Shown one piece after another: positions 14,594 to 21,847 of a stretch of DNA of 26,275 nt. Source of the DNA: UBA4742 sp002403895 (GTDB taxonomy: Bacteria > Actinomycetota > Acidimicrobiia > Acidimicrobiales > Acidimicrobilacustridaceae); contig DAISGD010000045.1 of the NCBI GenBank assembly GCA_036823295.1, positions 1 to 26,275 of the forward strand, in the 5' to 3' direction. Each line of letters starts with the position of its first letter. The first letter of the stretch is position 1. The translations under genes were made by a program, and so were the position numbers. A model generated the notes under the pieces. That model was not told the origin of the DNA. It was given only the letters and a program-made list of their open reading frames with translations, and did not search any database.

Positions 14594-15889
14594 ATGACCA
14601 CGACCTTTACCGCTTACGACGCCGCTGCGCTGACCGGCCCCGACTGGCTGCGTGACCGTCGCGCTCAGGCGGCGGCGACGGCGGCGAGCACGGCGATGCC
14701 CACCACCGACGAGGAGGTGTGGCGGTACTCACGCATCGACGAGCTCGACCTCGATGCCTTCGTCCCCGTCACCCCGCCCGCAGACGGGGCCTTGGGGATC
14801 CCGCCCGGGGCCCAGCAGATTCTCGACACCGTGGGCACGCGTGCGGGGGCGATCGTGGTGCGCAACGGCCATGTGGTCCACGCCGAGCTCGATCCGGCCT
14901 GGGGGGCCAAGGGCGTCCGGTTGGCCCCCGCGGGCGAGGAGGCCGGCGACGAGGCCGTGCTCGGGGTGGTGGCTCAGAACCCGGCGGACGTGTTCGGCCT
15001 TCTCAACGACGCCCACTCGGTCAGCCCTATCGTCCTCACCGTGCCGCGTGGCGTCACGGTCGACGTGCCGCTGGTCGTGGTCGACTGGATCGATGCCGAT
15101 GGGGTGGCGACGTTCCCTCGACTGGTGGTGCAGCTCGGGGAGAACGCCGAGGCATCGGTGCTCGAGCATCATGGCGGCGGCGACGTTCGCGCCCTCGTCG
15201 TCCCCATCACCGAGCTCGATGTCGCTCCCGCCGCCCGCCTGCGCTACCTGAACGTCCAGGAACGGGGGCCCCGCACCTGGCAGATAGCCACCCAGGCGTC
15301 ACGGGTCGAGCGTGACGCCACGCTGGTGGCCGCTCAGGCGGCGCTCGGTGGGGAATACGCCCGCACCCGTGCCGATTGCCGTCTCGTCGGGCGGGGAGCA
15401 ACCGGCGACCTGCTGGCCATCTACTTCGGTGAGCGGGATCAGACGCTGGACTTCCGCACCTTCCAGGACCACGTCGCTCCCGACACCACCTCGAACCTGC
15501 TGTTCAAGGGTGCCGTGGGCGGGCACTCCCGCTCGGTCTACACCGGGATGATCCGGGTGCGACCCGACGCCCGGGGGACCAACGCCTTCCAGACCAACCG
15601 CAACATCAAGCTGAGCGAGCACGCTTGGGCCGAGTCGGTCCCCAACCTCGAGATCGAGAACAACGACGTGCACTGCAGCCATGCCTCCACCGTGGGTCCC
15701 ATCGATGAGGACCAGCGCTTCTACCTCGAGAGCCGAGGGGTTCCCCCGGAGGTGGCCGAGCAGTTGGTGGTTGCCGGGTTCTTCGACGAGGTGCTGGCGC
15801 AGCTGCCGGTGCCCTCGGTGGTGTCACCGCTGCGGGCCCGAATCGTCGAGCGCCTCGAGCGTCGGGACCGATCGGAGGCGCACGCATGA
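14594..15889 (+). CDS. sufD: Fe-S cluster assembly protein SufD
   Basis: 431 residues. SufD is the SufB paralogue that completes SufBC2D and helps with iron entry and cluster formation. The C-terminal core FRTFQDHVAPDTTSNLLFKG, then TGMIRVRPDA, TNAFQTNRNIKLSEHAWAESVPNLEIENNDVHCSHASTVG, and YLESRGVP is diagnostic. The HCSHASTVG His matches the conserved iron-related His of SufD. The N-terminus is divergent and Ala-rich, as is usual. Its TGA overlaps the start of the Rieske gene (ATGA at 15886-15889). Confidence 0.95.
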   Translation: MTTTFTAYDAAALTGPDWLRDRRAQAAATAASTAMPTTDEEVWRYSRIDELDLDAFVPVTPPADGALGIPPGAQQILDTVGTRAGAIVVRNGHVVHAELDPAWGAKGVRLAPAGEEAGDEAVLGVVAQNPADVFGLLNDAHSVSPIVLTVPRGVTVDVPLVVVDWIDADGVATFPRLVVQLGENAEASVLEHHGGGDVRALVVPITELDVAPAARLRYLNVQERGPRTWQIATQASRVERDATLVAAQAALGGEYARTRADCRLVGRGATGDLLAIYFGERDQTLDFRTFQDHVAPDTTSNLLFKGAVGGHSRSVYTGMIRVRPDARGTNAFQTNRNIKLSEHAWAESVPNLEIENNDVHCSHASTVGPIDEDQRFYLESRGVPPEVAEQLVVAGFFDEVLAQLPVPSVVSPLRARIVERLERRDRSEAHA

Positions 15890-16200
15890 TGGAAGAACGG
15901 CTCTGCTCGGTGAGCGATGTCCTCTCCGGTGAGGTCCGCCAGTTCGTGCTGGGCAACCTGACGCTGGCCGTCGTGCGCATCGACGACAACTGGTATGCCA
16001 TCGGCGACTCCTGCACCCACCAGAAGATCTCGCTGTCGGAAGGTGACGTCGATACCGACACCCGTGAGATCGAGTGCTGGAAGCACGGCAGCTGCTTCTC
16101 GCTCGAGACCGGCGAGCCCAGCTCGCTGCCCGCCACTCGACCGGTGCCGGTGTACGACATCCGCATCGACGGCGACGACGTGATGGTGGTCCTGCCGTGA
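15886..16200 (+). CDS. Rieske [2Fe-2S] ferredoxin in the suf operon
   Basis: 104 residues. C43-x-H45 and C64-x-x-H67 (SCTHQ and CWKHG) are the Rieske cluster ligands, in the small soluble ferredoxin form found with non-heme oxygenases. Actinobacterial suf operons often carry this gene between sufD and sufC, where it may supply electrons for cluster assembly or repair; its exact role there is unproven. The start ATG overlaps the sufD stop; a second ATG follows immediately. Its stop overlaps the GTG of sufC. No oxygenase is nearby, which supports a Suf role. Confidence 0.9.
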   Translation: MMEERLCSVSDVLSGEVRQFVLGNLTLAVVRIDDNWYAIGDSCTHQKISLSEGDVDTDTREIECWKHGSCFSLETGEPSSLPATRPVPVYDIRIDGDDVMVVLP

Positions 16201-16985
16201 GTGAGCTCAAGATCGAAGGCTTGCGTGCTTCCGTTGCCGGCCGCGAGATCCTCCAAGGGATCGACTTGGTCGTGCACAGCGGTGAGGTTCACGCGGTCAT
16301 GGGCCCGAACGGGTCGGGCAAGTCCACCCTGTCCCACGTGGTCATGGGTCGCCCCGGCTACACCGTCACCGGGGGCTCGGTCACGCTCGACGGCATGGAC
16401 GTGCTCGCTCTGGAGGCGTGGGAGCGGGCCAAGGCTGGGCTGTACCTGGCCATGCAGTACCCCACCGAGGTGCCGGGTGTGAACCTCGAGCGCATGCTCA
16501 CCCAAGCGGCCATCGCTGCCGGCCGTGACGTCGACGAGATCCATGAGCGGATGCGGGTCGAAGCCGGACGTATCGGTTTCGACGAGCGCTTCTTGGAGCG
16601 ACCGCTCAACGTCGACCTTTCGGGCGGAGAGAAGAAGCGCAACGAAACGCTGCAGCTCGGCGTGCTCCAGCCCAAGTTCGCCATCCTCGACGAACTCGAC
16701 TCGGGTCTCGACGTCGACGCCCTCCGCGCCTGCAGTCGCCGCATCGAGGAGGCCACCCATGAAGACGGCCTCGGGGTGTTGGCCATCACCCACTACAGCC
16801 GCCTGTTGCACGAACTGAAGCCCGACGTGGTCCACGTTCTGGCCCGCGGTCGGATCCAGACCACCGGCGGCCCCGAACTGGCCGCCTCTCTGGAACAAAC
16901 GGGATACGGCGAGTGGGTCGACGACGATGCCGAACCCACCGGGGCGGCGAGCATGGCGGACCCGTTCGCCGATCCCTTTGCCTGA
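16197..16985 (+). CDS. sufC: Fe-S assembly ATPase SufC, copy 1
   Basis: 262 residues from GTG 16197, overlapping the Rieske stop (GTGA). SufC is the ATPase of SufBC2D. Walker A GPNGSGKST lies at about 36-44, then the MQYPTEVPGVN segment, signature LSGGEKKRNE near 142, Walker B ILDELDSGLDVDAL near 163 and H-loop ITHYSRLL. Walker B reads DELDSGLD where SufC normally has DETDSGLD. An extra acidic tail ends in a DPFADPFA repeat. A second SufC with the canonical motif is encoded at 20144-20908, so the two may serve different complexes, or one may be specialised. Confidence 0.94.
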   Translation: MSELKIEGLRASVAGREILQGIDLVVHSGEVHAVMGPNGSGKSTLSHVVMGRPGYTVTGGSVTLDGMDVLALEAWERAKAGLYLAMQYPTEVPGVNLERMLTQAAIAAGRDVDEIHERMRVEAGRIGFDERFLERPLNVDLSGGEKKRNETLQLGVLQPKFAILDELDSGLDVDALRACSRRIEEATHEDGLGVLAITHYSRLLHELKPDVVHVLARGRIQTTGGPELAASLEQTGYGEWVDDDAEPTGAASMADPFADPFA

Positions 16986-16993
16986 CCGCTCGT

Positions 16994-16999
16994 TAGCCT
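16994..16999 (+). promoter_or_regulatory. Leaderless -10 box for the kinase-like gene
   Basis: TAGCCT is followed by 6 bases (GCCGCG) and GTG 17006, which starts the kinase-like gene. It lies within 15 bases of the sufC stop. Confidence 0.5.
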
Positions 17000-17005
17000 G
17001 CCGCG

Positions 17006-18043
17006 GTGGACATCGTCAGCACCGAGCCGCTGCGGCACAACCAGTACAACGCGGTGACGACGTCGATCGACAAGGTCGAAACGGCGGACGGCCGCACCTT
17101 GGTTCGCAAACGCCTGGGCCGGGTGAAACCGGGTAGCCCCGACCATTGGCAGGCCTCGGATGACCCTCACCACTGGAACTCGTGGCGCCGGGAGGCCGAC
17201 GCCTATGCCAGCGAGTCCCTGCGGACATCGCTCGAGGGGACCGGGCTGGCGATGCCGTCTGCGCTGATCGAGGAGGACGACGACGGCATCACCCTGTGGA
17301 TCGATTTCGTGTCCGGTGTCCCGGGTACGAACTTCGACCTGGGCGACCACCAGGCCCTGGCCCGGGGGCTGGGGCGCTGGCAGGCCCAGGGCCCCTTGGA
17401 CGAGCCATGGTGCTCGCGGGGGTTCCTGCGGGCGTACTCCGGTTCCAAGCCCGCCCCCTACGAACTGCTCGACGACGATGCGGCCTGGACCCTTCCCATC
17501 GTGAGGGACTGCTTCCCGACCATGCTGCGCGACGGGTGGCACCGCCTGGTGGATAACCGGGAGCGCTTCTTGTCGATCATGGAGGCGCTGCCCCGCACCC
17601 GGTGCCACCTCGACGTGTGGGCCTCCAACTCCACCCGCCGCCCCGACGGCACCGTGGTCCTGTTCGACTGGTCGTTCACCGGCGACGGCGCCCTCGGTGA
17701 GGACGTGGGCAACCAGGTGCCCGACGGCGTGTTCGATCTCTTCTGGCCCGCCGAGCGCATCGGCGAGCTGGACGAAAAGGCTTTCAACGCCTACTTGGAC
17801 GCCCTGCGCCACGCGGGCTGGGATGGTGACCACCGGGAGGTGCGGCTGGGCATGACCGCGGCATGCATCAAGTACGCCTGGCTCTTGCCCCAGATGCTGG
17901 CCGAGGCCACCAGCCCGGTGGCGTCGGCGTACTGGCGTGAGGTCGAGCCGACGCTCAAGTACACGGCCCGGGGCAAGGGGATGATCCGCATGGTCCATTG
18001 GTGCGACGAAGCGCTGCGACTGGCCGACCAGCTCGGGCGCTGA
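17006..18043 (+). CDS. Aminoglycoside-phosphotransferase-like kinase
   Basis: 345 residues from GTG 17006. The C-terminal lobe contains CHLDVWASN near residue 197, the H-x-D-x4-N catalytic loop of the APH/choline-kinase fold. It is followed by VVLFDWSFTGDGALGEDVG, the metal-binding Asp segment. LVRKRLG near residue 34 may supply the ATP-binding Lys. Such proteins phosphorylate small molecules such as antibiotics or metabolites, and this one has no clear substrate signature. It stands alone between two Suf operons with its own promoter, so a Suf role is not implied. Confidence 0.7.
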   Translation: MDIVSTEPLRHNQYNAVTTSIDKVETADGRTLVRKRLGRVKPGSPDHWQASDDPHHWNSWRREADAYASESLRTSLEGTGLAMPSALIEEDDDGITLWIDFVSGVPGTNFDLGDHQALARGLGRWQAQGPLDEPWCSRGFLRAYSGSKPAPYELLDDDAAWTLPIVRDCFPTMLRDGWHRLVDNRERFLSIMEALPRTRCHLDVWASNSTRRPDGTVVLFDWSFTGDGALGEDVGNQVPDGVFDLFWPAERIGELDEKAFNAYLDALRHAGWDGDHREVRLGMTAACIKYAWLLPQMLAEATSPVASAYWREVEPTLKYTARGKGMIRMVHWCDEALRLADQLGR

Positions 18044-18048
18044 CGCAG

Positions 18049-18075
18049 GCTGGGTATCGACTCAAGCTGGGTATC
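18049..18075 (+). repeat. Direct repeat GCTGGGTATC before the dehydratase gene
   Basis: GCTGGGTATC occurs at 18049-18058 and again at 18066-18075, 17 bases apart. The second copy overlaps the -10 box and the first lies where a -35 would be. It may be an operator for a tandem-binding regulator. Confidence 0.5.
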
Positions 18076-18077
18076 AT
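18072..18077 (+). promoter_or_regulatory. Leaderless -10 box for the carbinolamine dehydratase gene
   Basis: TATCAT is followed by 6 bases (GGGTCC) and GTG 18084. Confidence 0.5.
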
Positions 18078-18083
18078 GGGTCC

Positions 18084-18344
18084 GTGCTCGTAGATGATCC
18101 GCAGGTGCCGGACTGGCAGGTGGTCGACGGCCAGCTGCACCGGGAGTTCCGCTTCGCCGACTTCAGCGAGGCGTTCGGCTTCATGGCCCGGGTCGCGCTC
18201 GTGGCCGAGCAGCTCAACCACCACCCGGACTGGTCCAACAGCTGGAACCGCGTCGTGATCGACATCTCCAGCCACGACGAGGGCGGCATCACCGAGTTGT
18301 GCGTGACCTTCGCCACCAAGGTGAACCAGCTGGTGGGGGCGTAA
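18084..18344 (+). CDS. Pterin-4a-carbinolamine dehydratase (PCD/DCoH)
   Basis: 86 residues. The active-site segment AEQLNHHPDWSNSWN (H46-H47-P48) is the hallmark of 4a-hydroxytetrahydrobiopterin dehydratase; the second half, VVIDISSHDEGGITE, also fits. The enzyme dehydrates the carbinolamine formed by pterin-dependent hydroxylases. In bacteria lacking such hydroxylases it may act on other pterins such as the molybdopterin precursor; which applies here is unknown. The family's usual Tyr after the motif (YN) is Trp. It converges on sufU. Confidence 0.87.
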   Translation: MLVDDPQVPDWQVVDGQLHREFRFADFSEAFGFMARVALVAEQLNHHPDWSNSWNRVVIDISSHDEGGITELCVTFATKVNQLVGA

Positions 18345-18346
18345 AA

Positions 18347-18359
18347 CCGGCTTGGCCGG
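18347..18359 (-). terminator. Intrinsic terminator of the sufC2-sufS-sufU operon
   Basis: On the minus strand CCGGC-CAA-GCCGG is a 5-bp GC stem followed directly by TTTT (18346-18343), just after the sufU stop. The U-run makes it directional for this operon. The T-run overlaps the stop codon of the converging dehydratase gene. Confidence 0.55.
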
Positions 18360-18362
18360 CGG

Positions 18363-18845
18363 CTACCGGCTGGTGGCACCCAAGGCTTCGTCCAGCCCCT
18401 GGGCCAGCGTGTTCCACGACAACGTGGCGCACTTGATGCGTACCGGAAACTTCACCACACCCCGCAGCGCCTCGAGATCACCGAGTTTCACATCAGGGAA
18501 CTCCTCGGGTTCGGCGTCGTCGCCTTCGAGGGTGCTCTCGTGGATCGACATCATGGCCTTGAACGCCTTGGTCAGCTCGTGGACCTCGTCGACGGTGCGG
18601 CCCTTCACCGCGGCCGACATCATCGACGCCGACGACTGGCTGATCGAGCACCCCTGTCCGCCGATGCGGATGTCTTCGACCACCCCGTGGCCATCGACAT
18701 CGAGGTAGACGACGATCTCGTCGCCACACAGGGGGTTGAATCCCTCGACCCGGTGGGCGGGGGGGACCTCCAACTCGCCGCGATTGCGGGGGTTGCGGTA
18801 GTGGTCGAGGATGATCTCGCGGTACAGGTCTTCGAGGCCGGGCAT
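18363..18845 (-). CDS. sufU: SufU sulfur-transfer protein
   Basis: 160 residues from ATG 18845. SufU is a zinc protein that takes persulfide sulfur from SufS and passes it to SufB in Gram-positive and actinobacterial Suf systems. The three conserved cysteines are visible: C40 in NPLCGDE, C66 in GGQGCSISQSSAS, and one in IKCATLSW near residue 127. The loop between the second and third Cys is longer than in IscU, as is typical of SufU. It lies 39 bases after sufS in the sufC2-S-U operon and ends at a terminator. Confidence 0.93.
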   Translation of the reverse strand: MPGLEDLYREIILDHYRNPRNRGELEVPPAHRVEGFNPLCGDEIVVYLDVDGHGVVEDIRIGGQGCSISQSSASMMSAAVKGRTVDEVHELTKAFKAMMSIHESTLEGDDAEPEEFPDVKLGDLEALRGVVKFPVRIKCATLSWNTLAQGLDEALGATSR

Positions 18846-18884
18846 CTCAGGCGGTCTTTCGGTTCGGGATGTACGGATCGGTAC

Positions 18885-20153
18885 TCAGAGGGCGAAGAAC
18901 TCGCCGGCCGCATGGAGGGCATCGGCGAAGGCATCGATATCGGCCTCGTCGTTATACACGTAGAGCGAGGCACGGGCGGTCGCTCCCACCCCCAACACCC
19001 GCATGAGCGGCTTGGCGCAATGGTGGCCGGCGCGGACACAGACCCCCCGTTCGTCGAGGACCTGCGAGATGTCGTGGGGGTGCACGTCGCGGTAGGAGAA
19101 CGACAGCACACCGCCGCGGCCGGCCGGGTCGGTCGGACCTTGGATCACCAGTTCGTCGCCGAAACGGGCGGCCAGCGTGTCGAGCGCGTAGGTGGTGAGG
19201 GCGATCTCGTGCTGGCGGACGGCATCCATGCCCAGCGCCTCGAGGTAGTCGATGGCGGCACCCAGGCCGATGGCCTCCACGATGGGTGGTGTGCCCGCCT
19301 CGAACTTCCAGGGGATGTCGTTGGGCGTCCACCCGTCGAGGCGAACATCGCGGATCATCTCGCCGCCGCCGAGGAACGCCGGCATCTCGTTGAGGAGTTC
19401 CTCGCGGCCCCACAGCACACCGATCCCGGTGGGACCGAGCATCTTGTGGCCCGTGAAGCCGAACAGGTCGCAGCCCAGCTCGACCACGTCGGTGGCCAGG
19501 TGGGGCACGTACTGGGCGCCGTCGACCATGCACCGCGCCCCGGCCGCATGGGCGGCGTCGGCCAACTGGCGTACCGGGGTGAGCGTGCCCAGCACGTTCG
19601 ACATGGCGGTCACGCTCAACAACTTGGCCCCGTCGAGCAGGCGATCGAGATCCGACAGGTCCAACGTGTAGTCGGGCGCCATCGGGATGAACCGCAGCTC
19701 GATGTCACGCTCCTGCTTCAGGATCAGCCAGGGGACGAGGTTGGCGTGGTGCTCGATCTCGGTGAGCACGACCACGTCGCCGGCGGACAGGTTGGCCCGG
19801 CCCCAGCTGTAGGCCACCAGGTTGAACGCCTCGGTCACGTTCTTGGTGAACACGACGCCGGCGGTTGACGGGGCGCCGATGAATCGGGCGACCTTGCCCC
19901 GGGCCGCCTCGTAGCGCTCGGTGGCGTCGGCGGCGATGCCGTACACCCCACGGTGCACGTTGGCGTAGGCGTGGTGGTAGACGTCGTCCATGGCCGCCAG
20001 GACCGACTGAGGCTTCTGCGATGACGACGCCGAGTCGAGGTACACGATCGGGTACCCGTTGACCACGGTGTCGGTCAGCAGCGGGAAGTCGGCCTTGATG
20101 CGGGCCGCATCGAGCATCCCGGCGGCGGGAAGCGTGGGTTCGGTCAGCGCCAT
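18885..20153 (-). CDS. sufS: Cysteine desulfurase SufS
   Basis: 422 residues from ATG 20153, which overlaps the sufC2 stop by 10 bases. SufS is a PLP enzyme that converts cysteine to alanine and leaves a persulfide for SufU. VDGAQYVPH, the PLP-lysine segment GFTGHKMLGPTG (Lys near 236), the substrate loop GFPLL-like N-terminus, and the catalytic Cys in RAGHHCAKPLMR near 378 are all present. Short group II-type active-site loops match SufS rather than IscS. It probably pairs with the adjacent SufU. Confidence 0.96.
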   Translation of the reverse strand: MALTEPTLPAAGMLDAARIKADFPLLTDTVVNGYPIVYLDSASSSQKPQSVLAAMDDVYHHAYANVHRGVYGIAADATERYEAARGKVARFIGAPSTAGVVFTKNVTEAFNLVAYSWGRANLSAGDVVVLTEIEHHANLVPWLILKQERDIELRFIPMAPDYTLDLSDLDRLLDGAKLLSVTAMSNVLGTLTPVRQLADAAHAAGARCMVDGAQYVPHLATDVVELGCDLFGFTGHKMLGPTGIGVLWGREELLNEMPAFLGGGEMIRDVRLDGWTPNDIPWKFEAGTPPIVEAIGLGAAIDYLEALGMDAVRQHEIALTTYALDTLAARFGDELVIQGPTDPAGRGGVLSFSYRDVHPHDISQVLDERGVCVRAGHHCAKPLMRVLGVGATARASLYVYNDEADIDAFADALHAAGEFFAL

Positions 20154-20908
20154 GCGTCGTATCCCTCGGCTTCGAGTCGGGCCGCGATCTCCATGCCGCC
20201 GCTCTCGACGATGCGCCCGTCGATCATGATGTGCACCCGGTCAGGGTGCAGCTCGTCGAGTAAGCGCTGGTAGTGGGTGATGGCCAGCACGCCGAGCTGT
20301 GGCCGAGCGGCCCGAACCTCCTGGACGCCCTTGGCCACCACGCGGAGCGCATCGATGTCGAGACCCGAATCGGTCTCGTCGAGGATGGCGATCTCCGGCT
20401 CGAGGATCGCCATCTGCAGCACCTCGTTGCGCTTCTTCTCACCGCCCGAGAATCCCTCGTTGAGGTAGCGGTCGGCGAACGACGGGTCCATGTCGAGCCG
20501 AGCCATCCATTCCATGATGGACATGCGCAACTCGAGCATCGACAGGTCGATGCCCTTGCGGGCTGACAGGGCCTGGCGCAAGAAGTTGAGCACCGACACC
20601 CCTTGGATCTCCTGGGGGTACTGGAACGCCAGGAACATGCCGGCCTTGCCTCGCACGTCGGCGCCCCAGTCGGTCACATCGTCGCCCCGGAACAGCACCC
20701 GGCCCTCGGTGACCTCGTATTCGGGGCTCCCCAGCAGCGAACTGGCCAGGGTGGACTTCCCCGAGCCGTTGGGCCCCATGAGGGCGTGTACCTCGCCGGG
20801 CAGGATGGTCAGGTCGACGCCGCGCAGGATCTCGCCAGGAGACTGGTTGCGGCCGTCCTCGACCGGCCGGACATGGAGGTTCTCGATCTGGAACAACGGG
20901 ACGGCCAT
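20144..20908 (-). CDS. sufC: Fe-S assembly ATPase SufC, copy 2
   Basis: 254 residues from ATG 20908. Walker A GPNGSGKST lies at about 45-53, then QYPQEIQGV, signature FSGGEKKRNE, the canonical Walker B ILDETDSGLDIDAL and H-loop ITHYQRLL. It is only moderately similar to copy 1 at 16197-16985 and keeps the classic DETDSGLD. Leading sufS-sufU, it has a different context from the sufB-D-Rieske operon, which has its own sufC. A larger open frame extends upstream, but the promoter evidence and the start MAVPLFQIENL support this ATG. Confidence 0.95.
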   Translation of the reverse strand: MAVPLFQIENLHVRPVEDGRNQSPGEILRGVDLTILPGEVHALMGPNGSGKSTLASSLLGSPEYEVTEGRVLFRGDDVTDWGADVRGKAGMFLAFQYPQEIQGVSVLNFLRQALSARKGIDLSMLELRMSIMEWMARLDMDPSFADRYLNEGFSGGEKKRNEVLQMAILEPEIAILDETDSGLDIDALRVVAKGVQEVRAARPQLGVLAITHYQRLLDELHPDRVHIMIDGRIVESGGMEIAARLEAEGYDAWR

Positions 20909-20918
20909 AGGTCCAAGT

Positions 20919-20924
20919 GTATTA
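20919..20924 (-). promoter_or_regulatory. Extended -10 box for the sufC2-S-U operon
   Basis: The minus strand reads TGC-TAATAC, 10 bases before the ATG at 20908, giving an almost leaderless mRNA. CACTAT at 20941-20936 is an alternative -10 with a longer leader. Confidence 0.4.
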
Positions 20925-20925
20925 G

Positions 20926-20946
20926 CACTACGCCCATAGTGGAAAT
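20926..20946 (-). promoter_or_regulatory. Candidate operator upstream of sufC2
   Basis: CACTA-N6-TAGTG (20926-20941) is a perfect inverted repeat. On the minus strand it reads ATTTCC-ACTAT-N5-GTAG, and the sufB promoter has the related ATTTGTT-ACTAT-N5-GTAG (12984-13002). The two suf promoters may therefore share a regulator. No experimental support is available here. Confidence 0.4.
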
Positions 20947-20951
20947 GTCCA

Positions 20952-20970
20952 TACCCACCTTTTGGTGGCA
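20952..20970 (-). terminator. Putative terminator after the conserved hypothetical gene
   Basis: CCACC-AAAA-GGTGG on the minus strand, extendable with a bulge, sits just past the stop at 20976 and before the sufC2 promoter. It has no U-tract. Confidence 0.35.
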
Positions 20971-20975
20971 TTTCG

Positions 20976-21359
20976 TCACCCGTGGGCGTGAAGGTCCTCT
21001 TTCCACGCCCGGAACCGGGTGTGGGTCTCCCCGCTCGGCCCTGCTCCCTCGCCCCGGCCGTCGGGATACAGCCGGAACGTGTATTGGCGGGCCAGATCGT
21101 CGGCGTCGACGGCCAAGTAGCGGGCGTCGGCCCGGCTGGCCGGTCCGGCGCGCCACAGCAGCCAACGGCCCAAGCGACGCTTGTAGGAGATGAGCGGATT
21201 CCCCAGGTCGTCGCCCAGACCCAGCAGCTGGGCGGGAGCCTCGACCCACGCCTCCGCGGGGATGTTCCGGTCCCGGATCGGAGTGGCCGGAAGCTCCGCG
21301 GTGTGCACCGGCGATGCATCGATCGGTCGGTCATCGGCGGGGAGCGCGGGACCAGGCAC
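20976..21359 (-). CDS. Conserved actinobacterial-type hypothetical protein
   Basis: 127 residues from GTG 21359. The body (LLGLGDDLGNPLIS, LLWRAGPASRADARYLAVDADD, YTFRLYPDGRGEGAGPSG, RFRAWKEDL) has the look of a conserved globular protein, but I cannot name a domain or function. The frame stays open back to an ATG at 21398, but that would lie inside the divergent Rrf2 gene. GTG 21359 has TACCGT exactly 6 bases before it, like other leaderless genes here. It is divergent from the Rrf2 gene and upstream of sufC2, so it could be a target of that regulator. Confidence 0.65.
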   Translation of the reverse strand: MPGPALPADDRPIDASPVHTAELPATPIRDRNIPAEAWVEAPAQLLGLGDDLGNPLISYKRRLGRWLLWRAGPASRADARYLAVDADDLARQYTFRLYPDGRGEGAGPSGETHTRFRAWKEDLHAHG

Positions 21360-21362
21360 GCA

Positions 21363-21378
21363 GGCACGGTACCGTGCC
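21363..21378. promoter_or_regulatory. Palindromic bidirectional leaderless promoter/operator
   Basis: GGCACGGTACCGTGCC is a perfect 16-bp palindrome. Each strand reads TACCGT (plus 21370-21375; minus 21371-21366) followed by 6 bases and a GTG (21382 plus; 21359 minus). One symmetric site thus provides both -10 boxes and is a natural binding site for the dimeric Rrf2 regulator it drives. Confidence 0.6.
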
Positions 21379-21381
21379 CCC

Positions 21382-21840
21382 GTGCGAGTGACGGCCAAGG
21401 TGGATTACGCGGTGCGGGCGGCCATGGTGTTGGCCCGTATCGGTCTCGAAGAGGGCGGCCCGGTCAAGGGCGAGCGCATCGGCCAGGAACAGAACATCCC
21501 CGTGAAGTACCTCGAGAACATCCTGAGTGAGCTGCGCCAGGCCGGTTTGGTGCGCAGCCAGCGCGGCGCCGAGGGCGGCTACTGGCTGGCCCGTCCCGCT
21601 GCCGACATCGCTGTCGCTGATCTCATCCGTGCGGTGGAGGGCCCACTGGCCACCGTTCGGGGCGAACGGGCCGAGCAGCTCGACTACGACGACGACACGG
21701 CCGCCCTCCAGGACATGTGGGTGGCGGTGCGGGCCAGCCTGCGGGCGGTGCTCGAACGGGTGACGCTGGCCGACCTGGTGAACGGTGAGCTGCCGGTTGA
21801 CGTGCAGAAGCTGGTCGACGACCCCGAGAGCTGGGCCTAG
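21382..21840 (+). CDS. Rrf2-family transcriptional regulator without cysteines
   Basis: 152 residues from GTG 21382. The N-terminal wHTH, VTAKVDYAVRAAMVLARIG...GERIGQEQNIPVKYLENILSELRQAGLVRSQRGAEGGYWLARP, is the Rrf2 DNA-binding domain. Related regulators (IscR, NsrR, RsrR) bind Fe-S clusters through cysteines, but I see no Cys anywhere in this protein. It is therefore more like the cluster-free CymR type, which responds through a protein or metabolite partner. Its position beside sufC2-S-U suggests control of sulfur or Fe-S metabolism. The palindrome over its own promoter suggests autoregulation. Confidence 0.85.
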   Translation: MRVTAKVDYAVRAAMVLARIGLEEGGPVKGERIGQEQNIPVKYLENILSELRQAGLVRSQRGAEGGYWLARPAADIAVADLIRAVEGPLATVRGERAEQLDYDDDTAALQDMWVAVRASLRAVLERVTLADLVNGELPVDVQKLVDDPESWA

Positions 21841-21847
21841 GCGCCCG

